In this document: positions 61,163-64,000 of the stretch, piece by piece
Position numbering within the stretch: position 1 is the first letter of the stretch
How the letters are laid out: each line of letters begins with the position of its first letter
Source: Anagrus nilaparvatae
Taxonomy: Eukaryota > Arthropoda > Insecta > Hymenoptera > Mymaridae
Assembly (NCBI GenBank): GCA_022575985.1
Contig: JAKSXM010000137.1
Span: 23,950,001-24,014,000 of the forward strand
Reading direction: 5' to 3'
Length of the DNA stretch: 64,000 bases
Made by a program: the position numbers and the translations under genes
Notes under the pieces: generated by a model
Told to the model about the DNA's origin: nothing
The model's input: only the letters and a program-made list of their open reading frames with translations
Databases searched by the model: none

Positions 61163-61596
61163 TTTCTATTTTTTGGAAAAAAAAATTAAACAATCCAATT
61201 TCCTTGCAAATTTTTCAACTTAATTGATAAAAAGAAACAAGCTTCTACTATAGTGGATATAGGGCCCCCCCTCTCTCACTCAGAATCAGGCTAGGTTAGG
61301 TATGGAGGAGTTAGGCAAGAAAAAAGCGAGAAATTTGAAAAGTTTAAAAGCTAATAAAAATAAAAAACTAAATACATCAATAAGTTTTTTTATTAAATAC
61401 CAAAAAGGGTCATAAGATAGTTTACGTGAGCAAGCCAAAATGACCCCTTTTTACATAATTTTTCAACAAAAAAAAATTTTTTCTAGTTTTTATTTTTAAT
61501 TCTTACCTATATTTTATTCATCATCAAAGTTTCACAAAAAATTTGTTTTGATTGAAAAAACAAACTACTGGGTATACGTTAATGTTAATAAAAAGA

Positions 61597-61628
<32 letters not shown>

Positions 61629-61918
61629 TATGAACGTATCAGTCAAAGATTTATTATTGGTCCAACTAGGTCATATTCAAATTATTTATCAATTAAAAAT
61701 ATAGATGTAACAATTATTAATATTTATATATTCGTATAGTTTTTATTTTCAAATAACTTTGAACAGTATTTTATTATAGCTCAACTTCTAGGATTGAAAA
61801 ACAATCAATGTCTTTTAAACCAACATTATAAAAAGTTATAGCAAAAATATTATTTTACAAAAATTTGCATAATTCAATCAAAAGATAAAAATATAATTTT
61901 TTTAGTATATCCTACAAT
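61163..61918. other. intergenic between PSMB6 and PIG-P
   Basis: Includes the PSMB6 promoter side and the 3' flank of PIG-P. An AT dinucleotide repeat lies at about 61595-61630. No gene was recognised. Confidence 0.5.
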
Positions 61919-62305
61919 TTATTCATTTTTTAAATATAGTTCTCTACACACTTCTGCAATAGGTATATCTGACACAGGTGGTATACCACCAGATATATTT
62001 TTTCTTTGAACCAAGGAAAATTCATCTGTGATGGTTTTAATGTCATCTACATCAGGTGTCATTGTCATATTTACTGCTGGGTAAATAAAAAATGCAAAAG
62101 TGCCAATTGCGGACATTATCCATATTGGTAAAGCAACTGCCCAATATTTTGATGGCCAATACGTCAAACCTAATTTTTCATTCAGTATCTCATCTGGTAT
62201 AAAAGCCCATATAAGATACAAAGATAATAACATATTGGAGCCTATGTATAAAGCATATCCATAGACTGACCTTGGACCATAAGGTGCTGGTGTTCGTTCA
62301 GCCAT
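61919..62305 (-). CDS. PIGP: PIG-P, GPI-GlcNAc transferase subunit P
   Basis: Small ER-membrane subunit of the enzyme complex that starts GPI-anchor synthesis by adding GlcNAc to phosphatidylinositol. It has one uninterrupted exon of 128 residues. Landmarks of the family: APYGPRSVYGYALYI near the N-terminus, then two membrane segments around the conserved WAFIPDE and GLTYWPSKYWAVALP, and a C-terminal DIPIAEVCRELY. I chose the Met at 62305 because homology begins there. The frame is open 39 nt further upstream, but that stretch overlaps the stop of the preceding gene. The start is only 25 nt after the stop of the LAGE3/Pcc1-like gene on the same strand, which suggests a shared transcript. Confidence 0.93.
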   Translation of the reverse strand: MAERTPAPYGPRSVYGYALYIGSNMLLSLYLIWAFIPDEILNEKLGLTYWPSKYWAVALPIWIMSAIGTFAFFIYPAVNMTMTPDVDDIKTITDEFSLVQRKNISGGIPPVSDIPIAEVCRELYLKNE

Positions 62306-62330
62306 TTTTGAATACTCTTTTGTGTAGCAA

Positions 62331-62768
62331 TTAATAATGATCATAAGTACTAGCTGGTGGACCGAATTCTTTCATAGTTTCTAGGACAAGAAGCAGTGAT
62401 TCAAAAAATGATGTTACAGCAACTCGAATTTTCCGAGCCTCAGTTGCAGTAAATTTTCTGCAAAAATTATAAATTTAATTGATGATCTAAAGATTGACTA
62501 TAAATAAATAGTATTTGTTTTTATGAACATACACTTTAAGTATATTAGATTCAAGGAGTAAAGTTTTGCTGACACTGCTTCTTTCAGGCTCTTTATCAAC
62601 TCTCAGTACTTGATAAACAACATCTGCTTCTCGGTTTGTTGCAAAAGGAATACTTAAATCTCTAATTAATAATTCATAGAAAATATAAAGTTTACTTTTA
62701 AAATTTTTAATTTATTTTTATGAAAGATAATAAAAGTATATAAAAGGATACACAGTAAGTTCATTCAT
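62331..62768 (-). CDS. KEOPS/EKC complex subunit, LAGE3/Pcc1-like
   Basis: Pcc1-family dimerisation subunit of KEOPS, the complex that makes the t6A modification of tRNA. Exons on the minus strand: 62768-62752 (17 nt), 62661-62533 and 62457-62331, giving 90 residues. The protein starts MNELTVDLSIPFATNREADV. It continues with LLLESNILKVKFTATEARKI, then VAVTSFFESLLLVLETMKEF and GPPAS, which aligns by eye with the human LAGE3 pattern (SVPFPT ... LRISVINFL ... FGPP). The tiny first exon was found by frame logic: ACT-GT|GTATCC joins phase-correctly to the next exon. It overlaps nothing, but its stop at 62331 is 25 nt before the PIG-P start. Confidence 0.85.
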
Positions 62769-63142
62769 CACTTATGCTTGTAAATTTTAAATGTTTAAAA
62801 AAAAGACAAAATATAATTTTTTAAAATTTTGAAGTTCAGAAATCAACTACTTTTAGTTATAAATTTTTATCAAATTTATATTTTATAATAATCCTTTTAT
62901 AATAGACTAAAACAACAATCAACGAGTTTGACTACTCGTTATCAACAATTTGTATTTATCTTTTTCTATCCTACTATAGCGCTCTAAAATCATAGAGACC
63001 CTAGCGATGCTAGTGCAATCTATAAATAAGTAAAAAAAAACAACCATAAATTACCGCCTTAATTTGTTTATTTATAAGATTATTTTTTTTAGTATATTTA
63101 TTAATTTTATATTATTTATTTATTTGTACATATTATAGTGAT
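62769..63142. promoter_or_regulatory. divergent promoter region, Pcc1-like / Cdc7
   Basis: These 374 bp separate the start codons of two divergent housekeeping genes and so must carry both 5' UTRs and both promoters. It is A/T-rich, and no TATA box or initiator could be assigned with confidence. Confidence 0.5.
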
Positions 63143-64000
63143 ATGGATCTTGAAAATTCGGAAAATAACATTAATGATAACAGCATCACGGATGGTAAAT
63201 AATTCTTTTATTTTTTAAACAATTTGAGTACTATTGAAAATAATAAATTGTTTAACGACTACTACTTTTTAGATAATAAAACCCAAGAAATTTCAGAATT
63301 ATTTCAAACGCTACCAGTATTAAATAATATTTTTGATTTACATTACAAAGTTGGTGAAGGTACTTTTAGTTCTGTGTATTTAGCAACATTAAAAAATAGC
63401 TCAGAGAAAAAAAAATTTGCTGTTAAGCGATTAGTTCCTACTTGTCATCCAGCCAGAATAGAGCGAGAATTACAATGTTTAAAAGAAATAGGGTATGATA
63501 ATAATGCATAACGATATTTTATAATAAAATAATCAAATTATCAAGAAAATATTTACTTTCTTTAGAGGTAAAGACCATGTGGTTGGATTAGAATTGTGTT
63601 TACGAAACCTAGGCTCAGTAGTTTTTATAATGCCTTATATGAGACATGAAAAATTTTCAGTATGTAATTTTTAGTTGTTATAATTGGTATTTAGTGTTTT
63701 TAAAATTTTAATTTTTAGGAATATGTATATAATATGGATGGAAAAGAAATGAAAGATTACATGAAAGCATTGTTAACAGCATTGCAAAGAGTTCATAAAT
63801 TTAATATTATTCACAGAGATATAAAACCAAGTAATTTTTTGTATGATAGATGTAATCGAAAGTAAGTAATACATATTTTTCATAAAATTTCAAATACATG
63901 TAACATTTTTCACTTGCTGTTAAGATATTTATTAGTGGATTTTGGATTGGCTCAAGAGTTTGATCCAGATGAAAAAAATGTGGATATTAGCTCAAAGAGC
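63143..64000 (+). CDS. Cdc7: Cdc7 serine/threonine kinase (partial, 5' part)
   Basis: Catalytic subunit of the Dbf4-dependent kinase that phosphorylates MCM helicase to fire replication origins in the nucleus. Exons: 63143-63194, 63273-63492, 63566-63659, 63719-63861 and 63925 onwards, cut by the window end. Visible kinase motifs: GEGTFSSVYLA (P-loop), FAVKRL (catalytic lysine), GKDHVVGLELCLRNLGSVVF and MPYMRHEKF (Cdc7-type hinge), HRDIKPSNFLYD (catalytic loop) and VDFGLAQ (DFG). The Met at 63143 opens a short acidic/Asn-rich N-terminus. The C-terminal half is outside the window. Confidence 0.93.

Noticed and set aside
1..64000. CRISPR arrays, bacterial operons, riboswitches
   Set aside because: The window is eukaryotic with introns throughout; the tandem repeats have no spacer-repeat regularity of CRISPR type.

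Overview
The window is a piece of an AT-rich insect nuclear genome. Genes are split by short GT-AG introns, untranslated regions are long and A/T-rich, and the space between genes is full of small transposon-like repeats. Every gene I recognise is an animal gene, and several are insect-type (Lachesin, Son of sevenless, period, fatty acyl-CoA reductase). The very high AT content and the arabinitol/sorbitol-type dehydrogenase would suit a hymenopteran, perhaps a parasitoid wasp, but that placement is inference. Exon coordinates below were assembled by hand from GT/AG signals and reading-frame continuity. Each multi-exon model given a residue count sums to a whole number of codons.

Layout from left to right (strand): 3' end of a probable period clock gene (+, cut by the window edge); a transmembrane KIM-type tyrosine phosphatase of the PTPRR/PTP-ER kind (-); a zinc medium-chain alcohol dehydrogenase with a 2.2 kb palindrome in its last intron (+); Lachesin (-); an anoctamin/TMEM16 protein (+); Son of sevenless (-); a small secreted prohormone-like gene (-); a fatty acyl-CoA reductase (+); an SLC5 sodium-solute symporter (-); proteasome subunit beta-1/PSMB6 (-); PIG-P immediately downstream of a LAGE3/Pcc1 KEOPS subunit on the same strand (-); and the 5' half of the Cdc7 kinase (+, cut by the window edge).

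The genes do not form one pathway. Two are linked by signalling: Sos activates Ras upstream of ERK, and the KIM phosphatase is of the type that docks on and inactivates ERK. The last three genes form a compact block. Pcc1 and PIG-P are separated by only 25 nt and look dicistronic, and Pcc1 and Cdc7 start 374 bp apart in divergent orientation.

The most unusual structure is in the non-coding DNA. Three giant inverted repeats (about 1.4, 2.2 and 2.35 kb) with almost no loop would form extremely long hairpins, and diverged relatives of each lie elsewhere in the window. There is also a TTAA-flanked foldback element, several small hairpin elements present in two or three copies, two clusters of one roughly 320-bp tandem repeat 27 kb apart, and remnants of a Penelope-like retroelement (GIY-YIG nuclease fragment) with hammerhead-like hairpins.
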